Below, one piece after another: positions 4,942 to 11,691 of a stretch of 11,691 nucleotides of DNA (positions are counted from its first letter, which is position 1; the number at the start of each line of letters is the position of its first letter). The stretch comes from Acidobacteriota bacterium. Its GTDB lineage: Bacteria; Acidobacteriota; Blastocatellia; Pyrinomonadales; Pyrinomonadaceae. The translations under genes were made by a program, and so were the position numbers. The DNA is taken from contig JADYZI010000244.1 in NCBI GenBank assembly GCA_020853255.1, positions 1 to 11,691 of the forward strand. The letters are read 5' to 3'. The notes beneath the pieces are model-generated. The model was not told the origin of the DNA, did not search any database, and saw nothing but the letters and a program-made list of their open reading frames with translations.

Positions 4942-7221
4942 TCAGTTTAGATGGAAATTATCCATCGGCTTGACCACGATGTCGTCGTTTTCCGCATCGA
5001 CCACAAACTGGCGGCCAAGTTTCCACTCATTTGTGATCGGGAGTTTTACCTTCTGATCAATATGCCGTTTTAGAAAACGGGCGCCGTAGGCGGGCGAAAA
5101 GCCCTTTTCGGTCAGCAGGTCAAGGGCTGGATCAGTGATCTCGACGACCTTGCCTTGCGATTCCATCTTTCGCCTTAGCTTGTTGAGATAGATCCTGGCT
5201 ATGTCGCGGACCTCGTCCATCGTCAGCGGCGAGAAGACGATTATCTCATCGATGCGGTTGCGAAATTCCGGTGTAAAGCGCGTTTCCGCCGCCTTCATTA
5301 CTTCACCCTTGATCTGCTTCACATCGCCCAACGTCTTCTGGCCAAAGCCCAGCGGCTTCTCAAATTTCTTGAAGCTTTCCGATCCAAGATTTGAGGTCAT
5401 GATCACGATCGCGTCGGAAAGATATACCTTCTTGCCGCGCCCGTCCGTCATCCAGCCTTCGTCAAACGCCTGGAGGAACAAGTTCATCAGATAGGGCGAC
5501 GCTTTTTCCACCTCGTCGAGCAAGAGGACGGTGTACGGATTATCACGTAGCTGTTCGGTCAAAATGCCGCCGCGTTCGCTGCCGACAATGCCGCGCGGCA
5601 TACCAATAAGCTTTTCGATACCAACCGTGCCATCGCCGTATTCGGACATGTCGATACGGATCATTTTGCCTTCGTCGCCGAACATAAATTCCGCAACGGC
5701 CTTGGCAAGTTCGGTCTTACCAACGCCAGTTGGCCCAAGGAAAAGCAGAACGCCATCGGGTGCGTAGTGGTTATCTTTTAGCGGGCCTTTATTGAGTCGA
5801 AGCCGTTCCGCAACGGCCTTGACAGCATCTTTCTGGCCAATGACACGCTTGCCGAGGTCGTCTTCCATCAGAGCAAACCGGTCGGACGTATCGCGATAGA
5901 TCATGTCCTTCGGAATGCGCGATTCCTGTGAAATGACGTCAATGATGTGCTCGGGCAAAACGGTCAAGCCGTTCGCCTCATTGATCTCAACCTTCACCGA
6001 AGCCGTGTCCAGCCAGCCGATTGCCTTGTCGGGAAGGTGCAGATTGCGAATGTACTTCGGCGACATCTCCAATGCGGTGTCGATCGCCTCATCCGAGATC
6101 GTGACCGAATAATTTTTCTCAAGCCGCGGACGGATGCCGACCAGGATCTGCTTGGTCTGGTCAATTGTGGGCTCTTCCACCTTGACCAGCCGAAAACGTC
6201 GCGAAAGTGCTTCGTCCTCGCCGATATATTCTTTGTATTCAGTGATCGTGGTCGCGCCGATAATGCGAAGCTCGCCGCGTGCCAGGCTCGATTTGAACAT
6301 ATTGGCCGCGTCGCTGGATGTGCCCATCGCCGCACCGGCACCGATGATCGAGTGTGCTTCGTCAATGAAAAGGATGATGTTGTCCTTTTCCTTTACTTCG
6401 TCGATGATGCCCTTGATGCGTTCTTCGAACATTCCGCGAAGCATTGTTCCCGCGACAAGCCCGCCCATCTGAAGCTGGACGATATGAGAGTAGCGAAGGC
6501 GCGCCGGGACCTTTTCAGGCTCAAGCTCGATAAGGCGAGCAAGCCCCTCGACAACCGCGGTCTTTCCTACGCCGGGTTCGCCGACGAGCATTGGCGAATT
6601 TGAGCGCTCCCGGTGCGAAAGTATCTCGATCATCTGCCGGATCTCACTTTCGCGGCCGATCGTCGGCGGGATCTTATCCTCGCGCGCAAGCTTGTTCAGG
6701 GATACGCCAAAGTGTCGCAGGAACGATGGCAGTTCATATTTTGCCCTCGTCCTTTCTTCTTCCTTCTCACGCTTTCGAATACGGGTCCGGGCAGTTTGCG
6801 CGACCTCGTCGGCCGGTACGCCCAGGTTCTGCAGAACATCGTTCAGCACGCTTCGTTCGTCATTTGATAGAACGTAAAAAATATCGCTGCCGTCTATCAC
6901 CCGGCGCCCCTGCGAGCGGGCGCGGTCCATCGCGCGTTTGAACAGCTCTGTCGTTTCCGGCGCGATCCTGTATCCCTTGCCGGTGTGCTGCCGTCCGTTG
7001 GCCATCCGCTTCTCGATCAAAAGTTTGACCGAGCGCGGATCGACCGCAAGATCGCGCATCGTCGATGAGAACAAATCGTCCTCTTCGGTCGTCACTGCGT
7101 GCAGGATGTGCTCGATAGCAACGTAATTCTGATCACGCCGCTTCGATTCATCCAGCGCGGTTTCCAGCACACGCCTTCCGCTGTCGCTGAATTTGTCCTT
7201 ATAAGCGTCTATATCTGCCAT
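4942..7221 (-). CDS. ClpA/ClpC-type AAA+ unfoldase with altered pore loops
   Basis: The protein has 759 aa, close to E. coli ClpA. It is a two-ring Hsp100 ATPase that would unfold proteins for the ClpP protease. Residues about 10-145 are the doubled Clp_N domain. Ring 1 has Walker A GEPGVGKT (214-221), Walker B ILFIDEAH (283-290) and arginine finger region LSRRFR. Ring 2 has GPTGVGKT (496-503), VLLLDE (565-570), PEFRNRID (651-658) and sensor-2 GAR (713-715). There is no coiled-coil middle domain, which excludes ClpB and fits ClpA. An LGF tripeptide at 624-626 sits where ClpA/ClpC carry the ClpP-docking IGL/VGF. Oddly, both pore-loop tyrosines are gone: MLRG (260-263) instead of KYRG, and GIVG (544-547) instead of GYVG. 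It is the fourth quality-control gene of the minus-strand cluster but lies 475 nt from grpE, so it probably has its own promoter. ClpP and ClpS are not nearby. I give no symbol, since it is neither standard ClpA nor ClpC. Confidence 0.94.
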   Translation of the reverse strand: MADIDAYKDKFSDSGRRVLETALDESKRRDQNYVAIEHILHAVTTEEDDLFSSTMRDLAVDPRSVKLLIEKRMANGRQHTGKGYRIAPETTELFKRAMDRARSQGRRVIDGSDIFYVLSNDERSVLNDVLQNLGVPADEVAQTARTRIRKREKEEERTRAKYELPSFLRHFGVSLNKLAREDKIPPTIGRESEIRQMIEILSHRERSNSPMLVGEPGVGKTAVVEGLARLIELEPEKVPARLRYSHIVQLQMGGLVAGTMLRGMFEERIKGIIDEVKEKDNIILFIDEAHSIIGAGAAMGTSSDAANMFKSSLARGELRIIGATTITEYKEYIGEDEALSRRFRLVKVEEPTIDQTKQILVGIRPRLEKNYSVTISDEAIDTALEMSPKYIRNLHLPDKAIGWLDTASVKVEINEANGLTVLPEHIIDVISQESRIPKDMIYRDTSDRFALMEDDLGKRVIGQKDAVKAVAERLRLNKGPLKDNHYAPDGVLLFLGPTGVGKTELAKAVAEFMFGDEGKMIRIDMSEYGDGTVGIEKLIGMPRGIVGSERGGILTEQLRDNPYTVLLLDEVEKASPYLMNLFLQAFDEGWMTDGRGKKVYLSDAIVIMTSNLGSESFKKFEKPLGFGQKTLGDVKQIKGEVMKAAETRFTPEFRNRIDEIIVFSPLTMDEVRDIARIYLNKLRRKMESQGKVVEITDPALDLLTEKGFSPAYGARFLKRHIDQKVKLPITNEWKLGRQFVVDAENDDIVVKPMDNFHLN

Positions 7222-7231
7222 AAATCTTTAT

Positions 7232-7247
7232 AATTCCCTGAGGAATT
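7232..7247. promoter_or_regulatory. Perfect inverted repeat in the ClpA-like gene leader
   Basis: AATTCC-CTGA-GGAATT is a 6-bp-arm palindrome lying 11-26 nt upstream of the start codon at 7221. It could be an operator or a small hairpin near the ribosome site. I see no good Shine-Dalgarno sequence in this leader. The function is a guess. Confidence 0.35.
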
Positions 7248-7282
7248 GGATGCCGCGAAGCGCGAAAATTATGCCAATTGAA

Positions 7283-7291
7283 ATTGTAGCA
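7283..7291 (-). promoter_or_regulatory. Possible extended -10 promoter of the ClpA-like gene
   Basis: On the minus strand, TGCTACAAT combines a TG with a TACAAT hexamer (five of six matches to TATAAT), about 60 nt upstream of the start codon. No -35 hexamer is visible at the right distance. A second candidate, TGGCATAAT (7277 down to 7269), is similar in quality. Neither resembles the sigma-32 heat-shock consensus. Confidence 0.3.
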
Positions 7292-7480
7292 CTTTAGCCT
7301 TGGCCGCTTCCAGAAAATTCAGATGGATGCTACGGCTCGGCCTGAATTCTCATACACCGCGAGCGAATCCGTGTTTGCTCACTTTGTGTCACGTAGCTTG
7401 GACTTTTGTGTTGGGAATGGCGATTTACAACAAAGTTCACAAAGTTGAAGACGCAAAGGGAACGAAGGTGCAGGCCGAAT

Positions 7481-7682
7481 TCACATTGGTACACGTCTTG
7501 CTGGATAGCCTAGTGCTTGGGTTCTTTGAGCGGCTCTGTGCAACAACGACTCGCCAGCCATCTCGAACTTTTCGTCCATCGAGATATTCATTACGGTGCG
7601 CACTCACGCGTTCCTGAGCCAGATACTCCTCTGGCAAAAGGTGCCGATCCGCCTTCCGTTGTGCAAATACCGGGTTCCTCAT
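7481..7682 (-). pseudogene. Frameshifted N-terminal remnant of a Uma2-family endonuclease gene
   Basis: The first 36 codons encode LLPEEYLAQERVSAHRNEYLDG, typical of the N-terminus of Uma2 (DUF820) PD-(D/E)XK nucleases (PEEYLALER...EYLDGEIF.M.G). After EYLDG the frame breaks: dropping one base near 7574 restores GEKFEMAGES, the expected continuation. In that restored frame the similarity fades after about ten more residues and a stop comes at 7481-7483. The conserved catalytic part is missing altogether. The remnant begins 14 nt after the grpE stop codon on the same strand. So this is a decayed, truncated gene, not a working nuclease. The call rests on my recognising the family motif; a profile search was not possible. 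Confidence 0.65.
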
Positions 7683-7696
7683 GTTTTCGAAAGCGC

Positions 7697-8362
7697 CTAC
7701 TCGCCTACCGATTGTGCCCTGCCTTTTCCCACCTGTACGCGGGCCGGCCTGATCAATCTGTCACCGAACCGATAGCCGCGCGAATATTCCGCGGTGACCT
7801 TGCCGTCCATATCGGCGTCCGTTTCCGCCATATCGATCGCTTCGTGTATCTCCGGGTCGAATGTTGTCCCGATGCCGGGCACTGGTTCGACGCCGACGCT
7901 GGAAAGTGCCTGTTCAAACGAGCGAAGTACGCCTTTTACGCCATCGCGCAGATGCTCGATCGCGGGATCTTTTTCGCTTGCTTCCACCGCAAGGTTCAGA
8001 TTATCGAGCACCGGCAAAAGGCGCGTCAGGAAATCGAACTGGCCCTGTTTGGCCCGGTCCTCAAGCGTTTTGATCAACCGCGTGCGCATTTCGGCCGTAT
8101 CTTTTTCCAACCCGGCCTTGGCTTCTTCAAATTTCGCCTGAACGCCGATCAGTTTTGCCTCGGCCGCTTCGCGCCGTTCTGTTTCGGCCTTGAGTTTGTT
8201 CTCAAGCTCGATCTCGCGTGCCGATTTTACGGGTATCTTCGCCGCCTCCGGCTCATCGGTCCGGATCCGCTCGCCTTGCTCGTTAAAGCGCCGTTTGTCC
8301 TCGGTCCTGAGCAGCGGCTCTTCGTCCGAAAATTCGTTTCTAAATGGATCGTTGTCGCTCAT
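7697..8362 (-). CDS. grpE: GrpE, nucleotide exchange factor of DnaK
   Basis: The protein has 221 aa. GrpE releases ADP from DnaK and so drives its substrate cycle in the cytoplasm. Residues 1-45 are a charged, probably disordered tail. About 45-110 is a long coiled coil (AREIELENKLKAETERR...). About 105-155 carries the dimer helices with the conserved LLPVLDNLNLAVE (115-127). About 155-212 is the beta-wing that contacts DnaK, with GTTFDPEIHEAI and GYRFGDRLIRPARVQVG. The start at 8362 (MSDNDPF) has a weak GAAG site about 5 nt upstream. An ATG six codons farther up (8380) is possible but has no ribosome site. It follows clpB by 73 nt on the same strand, suggesting co-transcription. DnaK and DnaJ are not in the window. 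Confidence 0.96.
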   Translation of the reverse strand: MSDNDPFRNEFSDEEPLLRTEDKRRFNEQGERIRTDEPEAAKIPVKSAREIELENKLKAETERREAAEAKLIGVQAKFEEAKAGLEKDTAEMRTRLIKTLEDRAKQGQFDFLTRLLPVLDNLNLAVEASEKDPAIEHLRDGVKGVLRSFEQALSSVGVEPVPGIGTTFDPEIHEAIDMAETDADMDGKVTAEYSRGYRFGDRLIRPARVQVGKGRAQSVGE

Positions 8363-8435
8363 GTGTCTTCGTTTGAACATTACTTGTAAATCTTAGATCT
8401 TCAGCTGCAATTATGAAAGCTTTCCAATTCCAGAT

Positions 8436-11045
8436 TCAACTCACCGCAGCCTTCTGCTCGCCGTCGGCAGAAAATATCATCTCTCCGTTTTCAGCCGAGA
8501 CCTTGACCTTCTGCCCGCTGGCGACCTCGCCCTTTAGCAGTTTGACGGCCAGCGGATTCTGGATCATGGTCTGTATCGCCCGCTTCAGCGGACGCGCGCC
8601 ATACACCGGATCGTAGCCTTCCTTGACCAAAAGATCGCGGGCGGATCCGTCCAGCTCCAGGCTGATGCCGCGTTCTTCAAGATTGCGGCGCAGCTTTTCA
8701 AGATGAACGTCAATGATCTTAGCGATCTCCTCGCGTGAAAGCTGATCGAACACAACGATGTCGTCAATGCGGTTCAGGAACTCCGGTTTGAAGTGCTCAC
8801 GAAGAACGTGCAGGACCTCACTGCGCACATTTCTATCAGCAAGCGGATTTTCCATCGCCGCCTGGATCTGCCGCGAACCAAGGTTCGAGGTCATTATCAG
8901 TACGGTATTCTTAAAATCGACGACGCGTCCCTTTGAATCGGTCAATCGGCCGTCATCCAATATCTGCAGCAATACGTTGAATACATCAGGGTGCGCTTTC
9001 TCGATCTCATCGAACAGCACGACCGAGTAAGGCCGCCGCCTTACCGCCTCGGTCAACTGGCCGCCTTCGTCGTAGCCGACGTAGCCGGGAGGAGCCCCGA
9101 TCATTCGCGCAACGGCGTGTTTTTCCATGTACTCGGACATATCCAGCCGGACCATTGCCCGTTCGTCGTCGAACAGGAATTCGGCCAGAGCCCGCGCGGT
9201 CTCTGTTTTGCCTACTCCGGTCGGGCCGAGGAATATGAACGAGCCTACGGGACGATTCGGGTCCTGAAGCCCGGCACGCGCCCGGCGAACCGCGTTTGCC
9301 ACAGCCGTCAAACCTTCATCCTGCCCGATCACGCGGCTGCGAAGCTTGTCCTCCATTTGAATGAGCTTCTGCATTTCGCCTTCGAGCATTTTTGAAACCG
9401 GCACGCCGGTCCATTTTGCAACTACCTCGGCGACGTCTTCTTCGTCAACCTCTTCTTTAAGGAAGACACCATCGGCTTGAAGTTGCCCCAGCCGGTCCTG
9501 CTCGGTCTCAAGCAGCTTTTCGATCTCAGGGATCTTGCCGTACTGCAGCTCGGCGGCCTTGTTCAGGTCGCCCTGCTGACGGGCACGTTCAAGCTCTGTG
9601 CGGGCTTCGTCAAGCTGCTCTTTCAGGGAGCGCATTTTCTCGATCTCTTCTTTTTCTGACTGCCACTTGGCCTTCATTGCGGAAGATCTCTCGTTCAGGT
9701 CAGCGATGCGTTTTTCTATGTCGTCGAGCCGCTGCTTCGACTTTTCATCGGTTTCGCGGGTCAGGGCCTGGCGTTCGATCTCAAGCTGCAGGATCTCGCG
9801 TTCGAGAATATCGATCTCCTGCGGCATTGAATCTATCTCAATACGCAGTTTGCTTGCGGCCTCGTCGATCAGGTCGATGGCCTTGTCCGGCAGAAAACGG
9901 TCGGTTATATATCGATTAGAAAGCGTAGCGGCCGCAACTATCGCTGAATCTTTTATCCGGACGCCGTGATGTATCTCGTAACGCTCCTTAAGCCCGCGCA
10001 AGATCGCGATCGTGTCTTCGACCGTCGGTTCGCCAATATAGACCTGCTGAAAACGGCGTTCAAGTGCCTTGTCTTTTTCGATGTATTTTTGATACTCGGC
10101 CAGCGTGGTCGCCCCGACCGCACGCAGCGTACCGCGGGCAAGCGCCGGCTTTAGCATATTCGACGCGTCGATCGCGCCTTCGCTTGCACCGGCGCCGACC
10201 AAAGTGTGCAGTTCGTCGATAAAGAGAATTATCTGTCCTTCGGCCTTTTCTATCTCTTTCAGAACGGCCTTTAGCCTGTCTTCAAATTCGCCGCGGTATT
10301 TCGCACCCGCGAGCATCGCGCCCAGGTCAAGCGAAACAAGCCGTTTATTCTTTAGCGTTTCCGGCACATCCCCCGAAACTATTCGCTGTGCCAGGCCTTC
10401 GACGATCGCGGTCTTGCCAACGCCGGGTTCGCCGATCAGTACCGGATTGTTCTTTGTACGGCGCGAAAGTATCTGGATCGTGCGGCGTATCTCGTCATCG
10501 CGGCCGATCACCGGATCGAGCTTGCCTTTGCGGGCTCGTTCGGTCAGGTCCTGCGCGTATTTTTCAAGCGCCTGAAAATTTTCTTCCGCGTTCTGGTCGG
10601 TTATCTTCGAGCCGCCCCGCATATCCGTGACTACCTTGTTGACATCCTCGCCCGTAACACCGTTCGAGCGGAGTATGCGGCCCGCGTCGCCGGCCTTTTC
10701 AGCGGCGATCGCGATCAGAAGGTGTTCGGTCGAGATATACTCGTCCTCCATTCCTTCGGCGATCTTCTGAACGTCCTGAAAGATCGTATTCGTTCGCGAG
10801 CTGAAATACTGCTGGCCGCCGCTCACCTTTGGCAGCTTTTCGATCGACGCCTGCAGTTCGGTGGTAACCGCCGCCACGTTTACGCCGATCTTTCCCAGGA
10901 TCGGGCGCACGACGCCTTCCTTTTGCTCAAGCATCGCAAGCAGAAGGTGCTCAGGTTCGACCTGCTGGTTCTGGTTCCGTTCGGCAACGCCGATGGCCGC
11001 CTGGACCGCTTCCTGGCCGCGAATCGTAAATCTGTCGAATCTCAT
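8436..11045 (-). CDS. clpB: ClpB, ATP-dependent protein disaggregase
   Basis: The protein has 869 aa, full length for ClpB. This Hsp100 chaperone threads aggregated proteins through its hexamer pore together with DnaK/DnaJ/GrpE. Residues about 1-145 are the Clp_N domain. Ring 1 has Walker A GEPGVGKT (205-212), pore loop KYRG (249-252), Walker B ILFIDE (273-278) and arginine finger LERRF. Residues about 400-530 are the coiled-coil middle domain ([13 protein letters not shown]...), the site of DnaK control. Ring 2 has GPTGVGKT (607-614), pore loop GYVG (654-657), VVLFDE (675-680) and GAR (816-818). No IGF/IGL ClpP loop lies between NLGSRQIQ and KPEFLNRID, so it is a disaggregase and not a protease partner. 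The start ATG at 11045 matches the family N-terminus ([15 protein letters not shown]), though no Shine-Dalgarno is visible. A long inverted repeat ends 11 nt upstream of the start. Confidence 0.98.
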   Translation of the reverse strand: MRFDRFTIRGQEAVQAAIGVAERNQNQQVEPEHLLLAMLEQKEGVVRPILGKIGVNVAAVTTELQASIEKLPKVSGGQQYFSSRTNTIFQDVQKIAEGMEDEYISTEHLLIAIAAEKAGDAGRILRSNGVTGEDVNKVVTDMRGGSKITDQNAEENFQALEKYAQDLTERARKGKLDPVIGRDDEIRRTIQILSRRTKNNPVLIGEPGVGKTAIVEGLAQRIVSGDVPETLKNKRLVSLDLGAMLAGAKYRGEFEDRLKAVLKEIEKAEGQIILFIDELHTLVGAGASEGAIDASNMLKPALARGTLRAVGATTLAEYQKYIEKDKALERRFQQVYIGEPTVEDTIAILRGLKERYEIHHGVRIKDSAIVAAATLSNRYITDRFLPDKAIDLIDEAASKLRIEIDSMPQEIDILEREILQLEIERQALTRETDEKSKQRLDDIEKRIADLNERSSAMKAKWQSEKEEIEKMRSLKEQLDEARTELERARQQGDLNKAAELQYGKIPEIEKLLETEQDRLGQLQADGVFLKEEVDEEDVAEVVAKWTGVPVSKMLEGEMQKLIQMEDKLRSRVIGQDEGLTAVANAVRRARAGLQDPNRPVGSFIFLGPTGVGKTETARALAEFLFDDERAMVRLDMSEYMEKHAVARMIGAPPGYVGYDEGGQLTEAVRRRPYSVVLFDEIEKAHPDVFNVLLQILDDGRLTDSKGRVVDFKNTVLIMTSNLGSRQIQAAMENPLADRNVRSEVLHVLREHFKPEFLNRIDDIVVFDQLSREEIAKIIDVHLEKLRRNLEERGISLELDGSARDLLVKEGYDPVYGARPLKRAIQTMIQNPLAVKLLKGEVASGQKVKVSAENGEMIFSADGEQKAAVS

Positions 11046-11056
11046 AGTTGTATTTT

Positions 11057-11123
11057 ACCGCAGAGACGCCGTTACCGGGAGAAGAACTTTTAGGTCCATC
11101 ACTCCCCGCGGCATCTCTGCGGT
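11057..11123. repeat. Long inverted repeat between hsp20 and clpB
   Basis: Arm 11057-11071 (ACCGCAGAGACGCCG) pairs with 11109-11123 (CGGCATCTCTGCGGT) at 14 of 15 positions. Inside it, CGGGAG (11076-11081) can pair with CTCCCCG (11102-11108) with one bulge, extending the hairpin. No T run follows on either strand, so it is not a simple intrinsic terminator. In the minus-strand transcript it would end 11 nt before the clpB start codon. CCGCAGAGACGC-type sequences often occur as dispersed intergenic repeats, so it may instead be a genomic repeat. Confidence 0.7.
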
Positions 11124-11140
11124 TCAAAAAAACCGCGTTC

Positions 11141-11629
11141 CTAGGCCTTCGCCGCGTTTGACTGCTCAGCCTCGATCGTTTTTGGAGTCGATGCTCCGCC
11201 TATTTCTATCTTTCGCGCCTTGGTCTCTTCACGTTTGGGAAGGCTGACTCGAAGAATTCCGTTCTCGAATTCTGCGGTCGCCCCTTCAGCAGTGATCGTC
11301 TGCGGCAGCGTGAAGGACCGTGAGAAAGAGCCGTAGCTCCGTTCAACGCGATGGTAATTGTCCCCATCGACCTTCTTTTCGAACTTTCGTTCGCCCTTCA
11401 AGGTGATCACATTGTTCTCGACCGAAATGTCGAAATCATCACGCTCCATGCCCGGCAGATCGGCCTCGAGCACTAGTTTGTCCTTGTCTTCATAAATATC
11501 GACGCTCGGCATCCATGAGCCTCGGCCGATCTCCTCGCGACCCCTGGGCGTAACACCCGCAAAAAGCCGCGTCATTTCATCCTGCAAGCTGCGAAGCTCG
11601 CTAAACGGATCGTATTTAACCATGTTCAT
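11141..11629 (-). CDS. Hsp20 family small heat-shock protein
   Basis: The protein has 162 aa. It is an ATP-independent holdase that traps unfolding proteins for ClpB/DnaK to recover. Residues about 1-38 are a short N-terminal arm (YDPFSELRSLQDEMTRLF). The alpha-crystallin domain is about 39-132: WMPSVDIYEDKDKLVLEADLPG, ERSYGSFSRSFTLP (97-109) and AEFENGILRVSLPK (119-132). The IEI at 141-143 fits the C-terminal I-x-I anchor used in oligomer assembly. I chose ATG at 11629 because GGAGG lies exactly 8 nt upstream. Starts farther up would put that ribosome site inside the gene or too close. It is the first gene of the hsp20-clpB-grpE run, with 95 nt before clpB. Confidence 0.96.
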   Translation of the reverse strand: MNMVKYDPFSELRSLQDEMTRLFAGVTPRGREEIGRGSWMPSVDIYEDKDKLVLEADLPGMERDDFDISVENNVITLKGERKFEKKVDGDNYHRVERSYGSFSRSFTLPQTITAEGATAEFENGILRVSLPKREETKARKIEIGGASTPKTIEAEQSNAAKA

Positions 11630-11637
11630 TATCATTT

Positions 11638-11642
11638 CCTCC
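11638..11642 (-). promoter_or_regulatory. Shine-Dalgarno site that fixes the hsp20 start
   Basis: GGAGG on the minus strand is 8 nt before the ATG at 11629. It is 2 nt from an in-frame ATG at 11635 and lies inside the frame opened by a TTG at 11644. The spacing supports the 11629 start. Confidence 0.75.
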
Positions 11643-11646
11643 AAAA

Positions 11647-11678
11647 CTTGAGTAAGGTCAATGACTAAACAATTAGTC
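11647..11678. promoter_or_regulatory. Possible operator region upstream of hsp20
   Basis: CTTGAGT (11647-11653) equals one half of the HspR operator HAIR (CTTGAGT-N7-ACTCAAG), but the second half is not present at the right distance. Next to it is a perfect palindrome GACTAA-ACAA-TTAGTC (11663-11678). Both lie 18-49 nt upstream of the hsp20 start codon, where a repressor would act. No clear -10/-35 pair is visible before the window ends. Tentative. Confidence 0.35.
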
Positions 11679-11691
11679 CAAGAAAATAATA

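Larger units (their letters stand above)
7222..7480. other. Non-coding stretch between the Uma2 remnant and the ClpA-like gene
   Basis: No convincing gene is present. A plus-strand open frame here (7300-7617) has no protein character and runs into the remnant. The part at 7430-7470 contains an imperfect direct repeat (AACAAAGTT, CACAAAGTT) next to GACGCAAAGGG. It resembles low-complexity intergenic repeat debris of the kind common in acidobacteria. The part nearest 7222 carries the candidate promoters and the palindrome listed separately. Confidence 0.5.

Noticed and set aside
5947..6603. 218-codon plus-strand open frame inside the ClpA-like gene
   Set aside because: Antisense shadow of a highly conserved coding region, with no family match that I can see.
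7286..7300. CIRCE-like half (TAGCACTTTAG) upstream of the ClpA-like gene
   Set aside because: No inverted second half at 9-nt spacing, so it is not an HrcA operator.
7517..8389. 290-codon plus-strand open frame over grpE
   Set aside because: Antisense shadow of grpE; no recognisable protein family, and it also runs across the Uma2 remnant.
11057..11123. hsp20 intrinsic terminator
   Set aside because: The stem is strong but neither strand has the T run after it.
1..11691. Defence island, phage or mobile system
   Set aside because: Apart from the dead Uma2 fragment, all genes are housekeeping or envelope genes; no integrase, transposase, toxin pair or CRISPR repeat is present.

Overview
The window looks like part of a chromosome from a moderately GC-rich Gram-negative bacterium. 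My best guess is an acidobacterium, perhaps the Blastocatellia/Pyrinomonadales. That guess rests on protein style: a secreted tandem TonB-C protein, a LolA-like secreted protein, and an RNase E/G with a huge charged insert in its S1 domain. No rRNA or marker gene in the window confirms it. Both Gram-negative envelope-type proteins carry signal peptides. There is no phage, IS element or CRISPR array.

Left part (1-3181): a minus-strand tRNA with a CAU anticodon and a plus-strand RNase E/G gene are transcribed divergently. Each has its own recognisable promoter. The nuclease message would have a leader of about 360 nt. The nuclease catalytic core is complete, but its S1 domain is split by about 370 residues of low-complexity acidic and Arg/Lys-rich sequence. 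The gene ends at a strong terminator hairpin that also works in the other direction.

Middle (3182-4941): after a short run of heptamer repeats comes a two-gene minus-strand operon. It encodes a small periplasmic protein with two TonB C-terminal-like repeats, then a secreted LolA-like protein. A terminator for the next gene upstream isolates this operon.

Right part (4942-11691): four protein quality-control genes lie on the minus strand. In the order of transcription they are hsp20, clpB, grpE and, after a 475-nt gap, a ClpA/ClpC-type unfoldase. Hsp20 holds unfolded proteins, ClpB disaggregates them with DnaK (whose exchange factor is GrpE), and the ClpA-like protein probably feeds substrates to ClpP. 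DnaK, DnaJ, ClpP and ClpS are not in the window. The gap between grpE and clpA contains a decayed, frameshifted start of a Uma2-family nuclease gene.

The most striking observation is that the ClpA-like protein keeps every ATPase motif and a ClpP-docking-like LGF tripeptide, but has lost the pore-loop tyrosine in both rings (KYRG to MLRG, GYVG to GIVG). The ClpB in the same cluster keeps both. Other points of interest are the RNase E/G insert with a duplicated SGFER-DD motif, the long nuclease leader, an inverted repeat just upstream of clpB, and a palindrome plus an HspR-like half-site upstream of hsp20.
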